From contig OZ024743.1 of assembly GCA_964016885.1 (NCBI GenBank), forward strand, positions 127,039,355 through 127,103,354: a stretch of 64,000 nucleotides of DNA, given 5' to 3'. Of this stretch, positions 21,831 through 33,128 are shown piece after piece (position 1 is the stretch's first letter; the number at the start of each line of letters is the position of its first letter). The notes below the pieces were generated by a model. The model was not told the DNA's origin and searched no databases. It worked only from the letters and a program-made list of their open reading frames with translations. Position numbers and translations under genes: made by a program. The stretch is from Eledone cirrhosa (lineage: Eukaryota > Mollusca > Cephalopoda > Octopoda > Eledonidae).

Positions 21831-24517
21831 GACATGAAGAACCGGAGGCTTATTGACACCACCACAAACCTCACTGTGAGAGGTATATTTACCACGCAAT
21901 CCTCAGTGAGCCCTGTAATTTGCCAGTCAGAGCCTTCGCTTTACAACTGCATTCTCCAGAAATACCCAGACATCACTCGCCCGGTATTTAAGGATAGACC
22001 TATTAAACAGTGTCACACATCATATCGAGACAAGAGGACCACCCACAGCTGCCCGAGTAAGGAGACTGCCTCCAAACCGATTGAGAATCGCCAAACAGGA
22101 GTTTCAACACATGCTGGACCTTGGAATCATTCGCCCTTCCTCCAGCAACTGGTCTGCACCTCTACACCTTGTTCCTAAGAAAACAGAGAATGATTGGCGA
22201 CCATGTGGGGATTATCGTGCACTCAACAATTCCACAGTACCCGAAATTACCCTGTACCTCACTTGCACGACTTTTCTGCCTCTCTGCAAGACGCATGCAT
22301 CTTTTCCAAGATAGATTTGGTACGAGCATATAATCAGATACCTGTGGAGCCTGCTGATATTCCGAAGACCGCAATCACGACACCGTTCGGTTTATCTGAA
22401 TTCCGGCGAATGCCGTTCGGTCTGCGCAACGCTGCACAAACTTTTCGGCGGTTTATTGACACCGTGTTACGTGATCTACCTTTTGCATACGCGTATATCA
22501 ACGACGAGCTAGTAGCAAGTACTTCCGAGCAAGAACAAGAGAAGCACTTAGATCTTCTTTTCCAACGTTTGGCCGAGTACGGTATTATCCTCAACCCCAG
22601 CAAGTGCCTTCTCGGCGTTCCTTCACTGTCCTTTCTCGATCACATCATTGATAAAGACAGCATTCATCCACTTCCTGAGAAAGTAGAAGTTATTCGCGAT
22701 TTTCCCCGCACCTACATCACTTCGGAAACTGCGTGAATTCCTCGATTTGGTGAATTTCTATAGGCGTTTCATCCCTCATTGTGCCGACGCAACCAGACTC
22801 CTCATGGACCTTCTTCGTAACCGGACTCGGAAAAACGAAGACATCACTCTGAACGAGGAAGAACTAACATCTTTCAAAGGCCTGAGGGAAATGTTGGCAA
22901 ACGCTTCCATGCTCGTTTTCCCCAGATCTGGCGCTCCTCTTTCGCTGCTAGTGGACACATCAGAGACGGGGATTGGAGGCGTTTTACAACAATATGTCGA
23001 CGGCGTTTGGAAACCCTTATCCTTCTTTTCTAAGCGGCTGCAACCTGCAGCAACCAAATACAGTACGTTTGGCCGCGAACTCTTGAAACCTACCTTTCAG
23101 TTAAACATTTTTGTCACATGCTCGAAGGATCGGATTTCGTGATCTACACGGACCATAAACCACTAGTTTATGCGTTCCGTACCAAACATTCACCGAGAGA
23201 ACTCTGCCACCTGGATTTTGTCTCCCAATATTCAACTGATATTCGGCATATCAAGAGATCAGACAACGTAGCAGCCGACGCCCTGTCCCGAATCCAGCTT
23301 AACGCAATACATGTACATTCAGGCATCGACCTTCAACAGATCGCAGCTGACCAAGAGACTGACGAAGAGTTTATCAAGCTCCAAGATTCGCCATCCCTCA
23401 AGTTTCAGCAAGTTCCCATTCCTTCTTCTCCGGGACAAATTTGGTGCGACCTTTCTACCGGTCATGAACGACCGTACGTACCACAGATGCATCGTCGACA
23501 AGTTTTTTCTGCTTTACACTATTTGTCTCACCCAGGAATCCGGGCTACACAGAAACTCATCTCTGCTCGTTTTGTGTGGACTAACATTAACAAGGACGTG
23601 CGCTACTGGTCCAGGAGCTGCATTGCCTGCCAGAAAGCCAAAGTCCACAGACACATCAAAACTCCACTCGGCACATTCGCGCAACCTGATGCATGTTTTC
23701 ATCATGTGCATATCGACATCGTCGGAACTCTACCGCCATCACAGAACTGCACACACTTGCTCACCTGCATAGATTGATTTTCCCGTTGGCCTGAGACTTT
23801 TTCCATAAGTGATACCTCAGCGGAAACAGTCGCTAAAACTTTGGTTTTATACTGGGTATCACGTTATGGTACCACAGCGAAGATAACAACGGACAGAGGA
23901 CGCCAATTTGACTCCCACCTCTTCAGGGAACTGACTCGCCTGTTAGGATGTAAACACATCTGCACGACAGCTTATCACCTGCAAGCTAATGGTCTTGTGG
24001 AAAGATTCCATCGCCAATCACTGGTTTGAATACCTGCCACTCATCCTTCTGGGCATTCGATTAAGGAGGAATTCGGACACACACCTGCAGTATTAGTGTA
24101 CGACACCACCCTGGTTCTACCTGTTCAGATGGTCGCTCCCAATATATGTCTCACCTTGCTCCTGCAAGCACCCGTCAACAGAACACGGCCACACATGTAC
24201 CTTCAGACATTAATGATTGGACACACGTTTTCGTTCGAAACGACACCATCTCAGCTCATCTTCGACCTCCATATTCTGGCCCTTACCGTGTTCTAAAAAA
24301 ATATCCGAAATATTTTATTCTCGATCAAGATGATAAACAGAATTCTGTCAGCGTGGACAGATTAAAAAAAGCCATCATGGATACAGTTACAGTCTCTACA
24401 CCAGAAGCTCCAACAGATTGCTGTCCCAGCAAGCCACCTGTTTCATCTCCAGTCACGAGAAGTGGAGGACGTGTCCATTGGCCCGCCAAGTTGGCACAAT
24501 ATGTGAATTACCGTTAA
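21828..24517 (+). pseudogene. Ty3/gypsy pol remnant (RT, RNase H, integrase)
   Basis: Pol of an LTR retrotransposon in at least five frames: 21828-22178, 22081-22314, 22194-22736, 22747-23142, 23118-23777, 23841-24029 and 24146-24517. Domains in order: the linker before reverse transcriptase; reverse transcriptase with [12 protein letters not shown] (about 22410-22445); RNase H (about 22940-23190, YTDHKPL near 23145); the integrase zinc region (about 23500-23640); and the integrase core with TTDRGRQF (about 23890) and GLVERFHR (about 23990). A GPYRVLKKYPKY block near 24280 is the integrase C-terminal module. The catalytic YxDD is changed to YINDE at about 22494-22508, a stop interrupts the integrase near 23775, and gag and protease are absent. 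Base composition is more GC-rich than the surroundings. Confidence 0.85.
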
Positions 24518-25352
24518 CCTCAAGTGAGTTTCTTAATCAGTCTTCTTGCAAAACATTTCCATTTTCCTTGTGTTTACTATTTCCAGTTTCAAATACAGTG
24601 AACTTTCTGCTTGAACAATTGCAATTTTTAGTGACCATGTGCTCATGTTGTCATCGTCACGAAGAACATTATTTATTATGAACATTTTTTTTTTTTCCAT
24701 ATTCTGCAATATTAATTGTGTAATTGTCATAATTTTTATATACATACAAAGTGTGCACATATTCTATTTTTCATGCACACTACACAACCACGTTTGTTTC
24801 ACCTTTCGTTCATACACTGAGCAAAAGATATTTTGTCCTAACTCTTACACTACAAAATATTTTCTCTTTGATCACGCATTTCACAAATCGCATCCTCAAA
24901 ACACTGGCCTTCTTATTTTTTACGTTCACATTCACTCAACAGCTCGAGAATGCCTCGCTATTTTTACCACATGAATTCACTGAAGTCATATGCTTTGGAG
25001 CAAACTGTTACTTTTAAGCAACATGCTTACGACCATTCATTTCACCCATTACGGTTATTTTCACTGCCCTGTTAGACATTTTGTCACGCAATTCACAGGC
25101 AGCTCAACCCGAATGCAACAGGCTCATTCATCCTGCCTGCATAAATCTGGTCAGAGTCATTTTATAGTTTATTTTTTTTCTTCCTGACACACATTTTGCC
25201 ATATCATCTCTACATCGACTCTGTCCTATACTCGATGATCACCAAAGTTCACAACGTGCTTGGGCTATTGTCATGACAAATGCACCACCACTGACTCATT
25301 ACTATACGATGTTTCACTCTTTTGTTGTACAAAAGATCTGGCAGGAAGCTAA
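24518..25352. other. Between pol and LTR; no gene seen
   Basis: Short overlapping frames only (24639-25187) without recognised motifs. It may be 3' untranslated sequence of the Ty3/gypsy element; an envelope-like reading frame was not recognised. Confidence 0.4.
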
Positions 25353-26305
25353 TGTACAGCTACCGGAAATAACATCTGTCCTTACCAGTGAAATAAACAA
25401 CGGTGATATCCAATTTTAGCTGCCTAAATGCCGCTTACTTGCTGCAGTTGCTGCTTACTTCAATGTATGAGGCTATTCCAACAAATTTACATTCCCCTTT
25501 TTTTTAGCCGTTAAAAGAAATATAGATTTATTTATTTTATTTTTTTGCGATTTATTTGCCACTGGGGCATAGATTTCTTTATTTGCCCCTTTGTTGTTTG
25601 TTTGTTTGTTTGTTTGTTTTTTTGCGATTTATTAGCCTTTTGGGGTCACACACACCCCCGTAGAAAGTCTGCGACCTTTCTGCCAGGGAGCACAGAGAGA
25701 GGGGGGTGCTCCCTTCTTCTCTAACCTGTACAAGCCGATATAGAGAGATGGCCCACTTACACGGGCCATTATTGCTACTTTCACCCATCTTTCATGGAAT
25801 TGGCTGGGACTGAGTGCCTTTTTCTCCACCCAGCCAATTCCATGAAAGATGTGTGAAAGTAGCAATAATGGCCCATGTAAGTGGGCCATCTCTCTATATC
25901 GGCTTGTACAGGTAAGAGAAGAAGGGAGCACCCCCCTCTCTCTGTGCTCCCTGGCAGAAAGGTCGCAGACTTTCTACGGGTGTGTGTGACTCCAAAAGGC
26001 TAATAAATCGCAAAAAAACAAACAAACAAATAAAAAAGGGGCAAATAAAGAAATCTATGCCAAAGTGGCAAATAAATCGCCCCCCCCCCCCCCCAAATCT
26101 ATATTTCTTTTAACGGCTAAAAAAAGGGGGAATGTAAATTTGTTGGAATAGCCTCATACATTGAAGTAAGCAGCAACTGCAGCAAGTAAGCGGCATTTAG
26201 GCAGCTGCTAAAATTGGATATCGCCTAAACAACTCTATCTGCCTCCCTAGCTACCTCACCCCAGTGACGCAAACAACCCTTAGGCCACCAAAATAAAACG
26301 CCTAC
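25353..26305 (+). mobile_element. Truncated Ty3/gypsy LTR carrying a foldback element
   Basis: TGTACAGCTACCGGAAATAA starts a copy of the LTR seen complete at 26690-27116. It runs to TAAACAAC at 25401, is interrupted by the foldback element, resumes at 26226 and stops after AAAATAAAACGCCTAC at 26305, where unrelated AT-rich sequence begins. It follows pol and is therefore probably the 3' LTR, truncated on its right. Confidence 0.7.
25402..26225. mobile_element. 824-bp foldback element with 8-bp TSD
   Basis: Two arms, 25402-25808 and 25829-26225, are inverted copies of each other over nearly their whole length, separated by a 20-base loop. The outer ends are GGTGATATCC and its near complement GGATATCGCC. 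The element is flanked by a perfect duplication TAAACAAC (25394-25401 and 26226-26233). No open frame with recognisable motifs exists; 25579-25931 frames are translations of the arms. The 8-bp duplication is compatible with hAT, P or Merlin-type transposases acting in trans; none is encoded here. Confidence 0.85.
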
Positions 26306-26689
26306 AAAATAAGGACAATTAATAATTTAAATATATATAAATTTTGCCTTATTGAAGTAATAATTTATTGATATTTATATGTATTGGAATAATTTCATTA
26401 AGAGTCTCTTTATCCTATGCTTTGATTAGGACAGTTCAATATTTAATTAGACATCAATTATGATATATACAATTGATGATTTATGGCTTTTGAATTATCG
26501 CTGGACGTGAGAGTAGAGATGAGTTATAAATGCCTCTATATGAGTTATCTTCCTTTTATTTACATTGTCCGTAAAATTTTCTTTTTGACGAGCTTGTTAA
26601 AATATATTAAATATGAAATATGAAGATTAATAATATATAGACATTAAAAGGAAACTTTATATCAAAATAAGTAAATACAGAAGTAAATA
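26306..26689. other. AT-rich spacer between two LTR copies
   Basis: About 380 bp of AT-rich sequence with no recognised repeat, similar in composition to the DNA after 27117. Confidence 0.5.
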
Positions 26690-27116
26690 TGTACAGCCAC
26701 TGGAAATAACATCTGTCCTTACCAGTGAAATAAACAACTCTATCTATCTGCCTACCTAGCTACTTCACCCCAGTGAAACAAACAACTCTTAGGCCACCAA
26801 AATAAAACGCCTACACAGCGGCTAAACACCAAACGATTATTTTTGTATAAATAGAGTGGTTCCAAACATTTTCGCCAGTCGACCTTTGACAGAGTCAGCT
26901 AGCGTATCGTTGTTCCTCTCCTCTGCCACACTTGTCACTCACACACGCCTTGTACCTCATGGAATAAATCGCTGAACGAAAGTACGTCTCTTGCCTGCTC
27001 GTCCTTTCAACTTCCTTCGTCTGTTCATCCTTACCGTATGCGATAACAGTCCTTTTAAGGGCTATTCTCAGATCCGATCAGAAGTAGTGACCAGACCCAC
27101 TAACCACGTCACTACA
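26690..27116 (+). mobile_element. Solo LTR of the Ty3/gypsy family
   Basis: 427 bp beginning TGTACAGCC and ending CACTACA, so the TG...CA ends of an LTR are present. A TATA-like TGTATAAATAGAG lies near 26846-26858 and AATAAA near 26961. Four bases AATA lie on both sides (26686-26689 and 27117-27120), which fits a short target duplication. The site TAAACAAC at 26731-26738 is uninterrupted and so shows the state before the foldback insertion in the other copy. Confidence 0.75.
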
Positions 27117-27320
27117 AATATAACCATTCATTAAATAAATGAAATAAAATTATAGAGAGTAAATATAACTCCAGTTTGATTCTAGGAAATAAATGAAAAT
27201 TAAAGAATAGTAAAGCTTTTATAAAGCGAATCTTTAAATTAAAATAAATTAATTTGGGTAATAAATGAACTAAATATATTATATGTATTGATGGTGATAT
27301 ATGCATAGTATTATATTTTG

Positions 27321-27503
27321 GATTGGCAGTATCGGTAGAGGGTCGGACGCCATGCTTTCCAGCATAGTTACGTCCCTTTACGATCTGAGTTCAAATCCCG
27401 CCGAAGTTGACTTTGCCTTTCATCCTTACGGGGTCGATGAAATAAAGTACCAGTAACGCACTGGGTAGTTGCTGGCCTTGTGCCTAAAGTAGAAACAATT
27501 ATA
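27321..27503 (+). mobile_element. tRNA-derived SINE, full-length
   Basis: GATTGGCAGTATCGGTAGAG head with A box, B box GAGTTCAAATCCCGCC, body GGGTCGATGAAATAAAG and tail GCCTAAAGTAGAAACAATTAT. One of the least diverged copies. It shares the CCAGCATAGTTACGTCCC variant with the copy at 436. Confidence 0.9.
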
Positions 27504-28171
27504 TTTTAATACATATTTAATAATTATTTAAATACGTTTTAAAGATTAATTCTTTTAAAGTTGTAACAAAATATTAAAGGAATATCTTACCTTAAAATTA
27601 AACATTATAATAATCTATAATGAGCTAAATTAAATTATATAAATTTATAATTAACTTAAATATGTGATTGCTATAGAAAATAATCTATACTGAATAATCT
27701 AGATATAATATAAAAGTATAATTAGCTAAAACATAATCAAATACAAGAGATATTCATTGATATATGTGAATAGATTTGATTTCTTATTTTATCTAGCATT
27801 TGAAAACAACTGTTTTTTTTATATTCCTCTCTATTTGGTGTTTCCTTCTTTTTCTTTACCCCCTCTTCGTTTCCTTTTACTCTCCCCCACATCTTCCCTC
27901 TGTTTTGTCTTTATTCCTCTTTTCTTTTTATATATTTCTTTTCTTCTTTTATTCATTCATCCATTTATTTTTGTATTCATTTATTTATTTATGTATGTAT
28001 TTCTTTCTTGCCTTTTCCTCTTCTTTGCACCCCTCATATCTTTAACTTGCTCTACGTCCTTTTCTTCATTAAGTTTATTCATATTATTTGTGGTATAAAA
28101 ACGTTGAGATTTGATGAAATAAATCACTGCCAATACTGGAATTTAATAATCAAGACCGTAGCGGTATGTCA
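27504..28171. other. AT-rich DNA with pyrimidine tract
   Basis: No gene. A T/C-rich stretch at about 27810-28080 gives long hydrophobic frames on the + strand by composition. Confidence 0.5.
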
Positions 28172-28261
28172 TACATCAAATCATATATTTTGTCTGATGA
28201 AAACGTACTTAAACAACATAGTACCTTTGAAATATGTATAATAAAATATATATTTTGATTA
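28172..28261 (+). ncRNA. Type I hammerhead ribozyme candidate
   Basis: Core CTGATGA at 28194-28200 is followed by a hairpin: stem II pairs 28201-28209 with 28220-28228 (eight of nine pairs, one C/C mismatch) around a 10-base loop. GAAA stands at 28229-28232 immediately after. The minimal stem III (28232-28234 with 28237-28239) precedes the cleavage triplet ATA ending at 28240. Stem I pairs 28183-28193 with 28241-28251, 11 contiguous pairs including one G-U, then after a 2-base mismatch 28075-type spacing continues with 28175-28180 against 28254-28259. All invariant core positions are present. Hammerheads with tiny stem III are known from Penelope-like retroelements. Self-cleavage is inferred, not shown. 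Confidence 0.75.
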
Positions 28262-28264
28262 TGT

Positions 28265-28880
28265 GAATATTTTTCATTTGTTAACATTTTGAATAATATT
28301 AAAAACTCCAGGAAAACCCTTTGTTGAGTGCTTATAATCTATTGTAAAATTATATAATCAACGAACCATTCTAATATTTTGTTATATATATATATACATA
28401 TTTTTTTATATATACATATTTTTTTATTACATGAACAGTGTATTTTCCAAATACATATGTTTCACTGAGTGAGTCTAATAGATCCTCTCAGCTCCTCAGT
28501 TCGACCATCTTAAAATGGATGTTTGTATTGGTTCAGTTCTTTTATAGAAGAGTTTCAAGGAAAGGTTCAATTATTATTTGTGGTGAGATACATAGAATGA
28601 GTGAAAAGGAGAGGTAACCCACCTTTTTTCTTGTTAGAATGATAGTTCAAGGGAGCTAACTTATTCAATATTTATAGGCTATTGAAAGCAAGCTGTTAAT
28701 GAAGTTAAGACGCTAAAGGGTTTTAGATTCAATAAAGTAGAGATGTTTAGGAGGAGGGGTCTGATATGGGGGAGTAACCTTAGCTGGCTTACTGGATGTT
28801 TATTAGAAGCCTCTCTATGTTATAGATGCTAAACATTCTTAGGGAGAAATGAAGTGTGCATCAAGGTGTATTGATTGTGT
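28265..28880. other. No gene seen
   Basis: AT-rich, with a short TATATATACATATTTTTT duplicate around 28384-28425. No coding signal. Confidence 0.4.
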
Positions 28881-29480
28881 TCTGTGTGTAAGAGATTGTT
28901 AGTCTGGAGTTTTCTCCCTTTTAAGTATATATTTAGACATATGTGGGCAGCAGTTGCAAAAATCTGCTCTCATATTTAGGCAGCTATTAGTAGAGTGCAG
29001 CATTTTTTAGGATGTTCCATCTTTCATCTGTGCATAAATTACACTTCTTTTTGTTTGCATAGGGCTTAGATCTTTCTAGAATCCACTATTTAATGGAGAA
29101 AACTGTGCTGCTCTTTTTGAGGGTCTACACATGTCTTATAGGTTTTGTGGCAGATCTCTTGTCTTGGTTGTTTTATGGTCAAGGAAACAGCGTTTAAAGC
29201 AACCCTCCGACATTCCCACATATATCCTATCCTCTCGCTGCTGGTTAGGCTAAGTTGAACTGACTTCTGCTTCAATTATGATGGCGGGTATATTTCATTC
29301 TTGGTCAAAGAGGCATGGGCCTAATCTTCTGCATGAGCAACTTGGTGTGAGAGAACTCTTGGGTTTATTGGTGATATGGGATTTTATCATTTTTGTACAG
29401 GAATAGCCAATTTTCACTGCATGATGATTAAATATTTGCTTCCACTTATCGCCAACAGGAAAATGTTTATCTATGAACGC
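28880..29480 (-). pseudogene. GIY-YIG-containing retroelement remnant
   Basis: On the minus strand several frames give NHHAVKIGYSCTKMI (about 29430-29385), a CSCRRLGPC block (about 29335-29305), then RIYVGMSEGCFKR and DHKTTKT (about 29235-29160). The order of a conserved YSC block, a Cys-rich block, an IYVG motif and an HK motif is that of GIY-YIG nuclease domains at the C-terminus of Penelope-like and related retroelements. Stops and frameshifts are frequent. Moderate confidence because it was read across frames by eye. Confidence 0.5.
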
Positions 29481-29482
29481 TA

Positions 29483-30795
29483 AAAACTTCTTTCCTCATC
29501 CTCGGGTCACCGATCCACCCGCCGGCCATCCACTCTACCATCAGGTCCAGGCTTCAACAACTCCAGACTCTCACGAGCCGACTGGGCTTGATTGACGGCC
29601 ACCCAGCTCTCTTTCTGCTGAGGAACTGCTTCGCCATGCCGAAGCTCCTCTATACACTCCGCAGCGCTCCATGCTACACCCAGACATCTCTCCTCGCTGA
29701 CCTCGATACTTGTATCGGAGCAGCAGCCAAGGGGATATGCAACGTCAAGTTTGACAACATAGGGTGGCAACAGGCCACTTTACCGGTCAGGTATGGCGGC
29801 CTAGGCCTCCGGTCCCCGATCTCACGAGCTTTGCCGGCGTATCTTTCGTCGGTAACTCGTGCCGCGTCCTCGTCAGCAGGGTTCTTCAAAACACAACAGA
29901 ACCCTCTGTGTTCAGAGAACGTGAGGCCGCCTGTGAGACGTGGGACCGGCTGGGACTTAGCCCAGTAGACGTCCATCCTCCTTCTCCCCCTGTTGACGTA
30001 AATTCCCCCCAATGCACTTGGTATGCCATTCAGTGCAGCCTGGCCTCAGACAGGCTCACGCGCCAGCTCGACCAGCACCACCTTGCTTGTTTTCGTGCGG
30101 CCTCCAAACCCACTGTGGTGCCTAGCTCCATGCTCTGCCCTCCTTCTCCACTGGCACGCAGCTAGACAACCATAGCCTGCGAATCGGCGTTTCCCTGAGG
30201 CTCGGCCTCCGGATCTGCCAGCCACACCAATGTCGCTGCGGTTCCACCGTGAACTCTTTCGGCCTCCACCCGCTTTCCTGTCGCCACAGGGCCGGCCGCA
30301 TTGCACGCCATACTGCCCTCAACGAGGTCATTAAGCATGGCTTGGACGCTGCAGGCTTCTCTTCCCAGCTCGAGCCGGTGGGGCTGGATCGAAGGGACGG
30401 CAAAAGGCCAGATGGCATGACCATCTTCCCGTTCCGCGGTGGCAAACCCCTCGTCTGGGATACCACTTGCACCGACACTTTCTGCAGCCGCAACCTGGTG
30501 CAGTCTGCGACTGACCCAGGTTCTGCTGCACGTCGGGCTGAGGGGGCCAAACTCCTCAAATACCGGTCGCTCTCCGACAGGTTTGCGGTCGTTCCCCTGG
30601 CAGTGGAAACTTCTAGTGTCCTCGGCCCCAGGGCCACCTCCTTACTCACCACCATTGGCGTTGAGCTGGCCAGCCGTAGGTGTGAGCCCCGCGAGTTGGA
30701 GTGGCTTTTCTAGCGCGTCTCCCTTGCCGTCCTGCGGGGAAACGCCTTCTCCATTCTGTCCGCCGGGGCTGTGGGTGGGCCCCATCGCGTACCAT
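29483..30795 (+). pseudogene. GC-rich LINE 3' half with restriction-like endonuclease
   Basis: Frames 29588-29968, 29764-30165 and 30249-30713 continue one another. Visible motifs: LPVRYGGLGLRSPISRALP (about 29780-29840), FGLHPLSCRHRAGR (about 30258-30300) and KRPDGMTIFPFRGGKPLVWD (about 30402-30460), an RPD-x14-D endonuclease signature. This is a different clade from the R4/Dong-like elements at 12-18 kb, perhaps NeSL or HERO-like. No reverse transcriptase is present, so it is 5' truncated. It is strikingly GC-rich compared with flanks, suggesting recent arrival or a different origin. Two or more frameshifts and a stop near 30165 make it dead. Confidence 0.7.
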
Positions 30796-30799
30796 TACA

Positions 30800-31464
30800 T
30801 TAGTTAAATACCATTCTTTCGTTTCAAATACGTACTGTCTTAACATTAAGAAAGAAAAAAGGGGAAAACTACACAATATTTCTATTCCTGTTTTTTTTTC
30901 TTCTCAACTCATCCCTCGGATTAAGTGCTCTATCAGCTTTGGGTATTCAATACAAAATTCAACTACACTACACAGCTCCAAGACATTAGCCAAATTTGCA
31001 GATTCTTCATGCTATCACCACGTGTAAGTTTGCCAATCCACTTTACCTTGTGAGCACTCTACATATTTAGGTACTTTACACAACAAGAACCTTACCCATC
31101 TAGAATGAACCGCCGTGAAATTCATTATTTCTTGAAGAATATTCCCACCCCTTCAAACCAGAAATATTTGAAACTCCCACAAAAAGTCTTTATATGCAAT
31201 ATATTTGTAGACAGAAAAATAAGGATCCACAGGACTAGTTTCAATCTTGTGTTGGGATTCATCTGTGACTGCATTTTATTGTTCACATAGACACAGTTTA
31301 TAAACCCTCTATTACTTAGAGCTTAAATAACTTGGATAGAGCTAACATATTTCTTAAAGTAATATTATCACCAGTTAACTAACTACTGAACGTACTAATT
31401 TTAGAAATTAATTGAAGGGTATATTGCAAGTAGTCTAAAGGTTGTATTTGATATACAGTTGTTT
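30800..31464. other. No gene seen
   Basis: AT-rich sequence with short frames only (31105-31290 among them) and no motif recognised. Confidence 0.4.
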
Positions 31465-31680
31465 AGGTGACGGGCGGGATGGCTTTGTTGTTAACCCAGG
31501 TCAGACCTGATGACGTAAACTTTGGATCAAAGATATTCTAGCCGTGATCATCCCATCTTTTCCCTATATGCTGGAAACTCAAGACCACATTATCTAACGT
31601 TTTTTTTTTAAAGGCCGTAATGTATGACTTGAGAAATAGTTGGCTGCTATTTCTCGCAAGTGGGGCTACTGTGGAAACTA
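31465..31680 (+). repeat. Dispersed repeat family D
   Basis: AACCCAGGTCAGACCTGATG, then GATCAAAGATATTC, CATCCCATCTTTTCCC, AGACCACATTATCTAACG and a T tract, then GGCTGCTATTTCTCGCAAG. The same order occurs at 33970-34215. Confidence 0.55.
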
Positions 31681-32163
31681 TTTTGTTTGCAAGTAGGGGA
31701 TAGGAAACTGGAGGAAAAGGCAAAGAAAAATGTTTGTAATAGAAGAAAAACGAAGAGCGGGAGTGGGTGAAATATTAGCAAACACTTAAGAGATAAAAAA
31801 TATTTAGAACAGAATAAATGCCATTTAGCTGGTGATATGTTATACTTTGAACTGTAGTCGCGTGGAAGCGAAACCCATGTATAACAATAATCTGTCAAAT
31901 ACTAAGTTGAATGACCTGATTTTGAATTATCAACATTTTACCTCCTCTCTTATATTTAAGTATAAAACAATTAGTGAAATATTTAGTTAAATGACCTGGC
32001 TTCATATATCATTGAATATTTTTCCTTGTTCAATTATTTTTTAATCTGATATTTCAGTTTCTCTGTCCACGGGGGGTTCGAAAACCAACACGGGTGAGTA
32101 AGACCTATCAGTTTTTATATATACTAGTTTTGCTTTCTTTCATTATATATATAAATATAAATT

Positions 32164-32216
<53 letters not shown>

Positions 32217-32434
32217 TTTACGAAATTTAGACATGACATCTCAAATGAAGTGCTTGAAATAACACCCACATTTCCTTCAAATTACACCCTCTAAAATCTG
32301 AAGGAGACGTTGGGTAATTGGCGATCGTTCGTATTATTTTATGCACGACGGTAACGTTGGTACAGCTTCTTCCATATGAGCAAATGTCTTCTACTTCCCC
32401 CGGGTTGAAATGTGAGTGAAATATATTAAGTTAA
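31681..32434. repeat. AT-rich DNA with (AT)n and a family D piece
   Basis: A long (AT)n runs at about 32167-32214. It sits between ATAAATTTCG and CGAAATTTAG, a small inverted pair. An inverted family D piece with GAAATAACACCCACATTTCC lies at 32235-32330. No gene. Confidence 0.5.
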
Positions 32435-33085
32435 CAGTTGTATAAATAACATTACAAATATGTTTTAAATATATACATAAATAAAATTACAGATGCGTAA
32501 ATAACATTATAAATTGCTCGCAATTCCTTCAGAACGTTACACATACAATGTTGATAAACATAACTATAAACGCATTAAAAGAGAGAGAAAAAAAAAGGGG
32601 GGGGGGGGGGCGACAGAACGATCATCAATTTACCACCAAGTGCAACAATCGGCCGCACACCACATCACAAGGGTTAACTAAACATTTTGAGGTAAGCCAA
32701 CACGGTAGCATTACCGCGGGTGATGGCGAGGCTAAGACAACCAAGCACCTTCATGGGCATCACCTAGCAACGCGAGCCGCCAGATATGACAAGAACTGTC
32801 AGCGGCCCAACTCCGCCAAACGTCACAGGCTGGAAAAAACAATTACTGGATAAATATCGAAGTTCACAGTTGTATAAATAACCTTACAAATTGTTTATAG
32901 TTCTTATTGACTGAAAATATAAACACATATAATAAATACAATTGATTATTGCTTGGAACCTTACAAATGTAATGCACAAAAATATATGGTCGAAGCAAGA
33001 GAAAAAGAAAAGGAAAGAAGAAAAGAACAAAAACAACCACCAAGTGTGTCAATTGGCCGCACACCGGGAGGGTCAACGGAAGGAA
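32435..33085 (+). repeat. Tandem partial duplication
   Basis: Two similar blocks about 430 bp apart: ACAGTTGTATAAATAACATT at 32434 and ACAGTTGTATAAATAACCTT at 32867, each followed by a GAGAAAAAGAAA-like purine run and then ACCACCAAGTG...CAAT...GGCCGCACACC (32634-32662 and 33038-33066). The first has a G tract at about 32597-32610. Frames 32548-32853 and 32942-33190 are translations of this repeat. Confidence 0.55.
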
Positions 33086-33128
33086 GTAAATAAAGAAAAC
33101 GTTAACAATGTTTATTATCATATAACAA

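Noticed and set aside
24639..25187. Possible envelope-like gene after Ty3/gypsy pol
   Set aside because: Only short overlapping frames without signal peptide, cysteine pattern or transmembrane anchor that could be recognised.
27757..28098. Open frame of 113 codons, hydrophobic
   Set aside because: Produced by a T/C-rich low-complexity tract; overlapping frames look equally hydrophobic, with no splice or start context.
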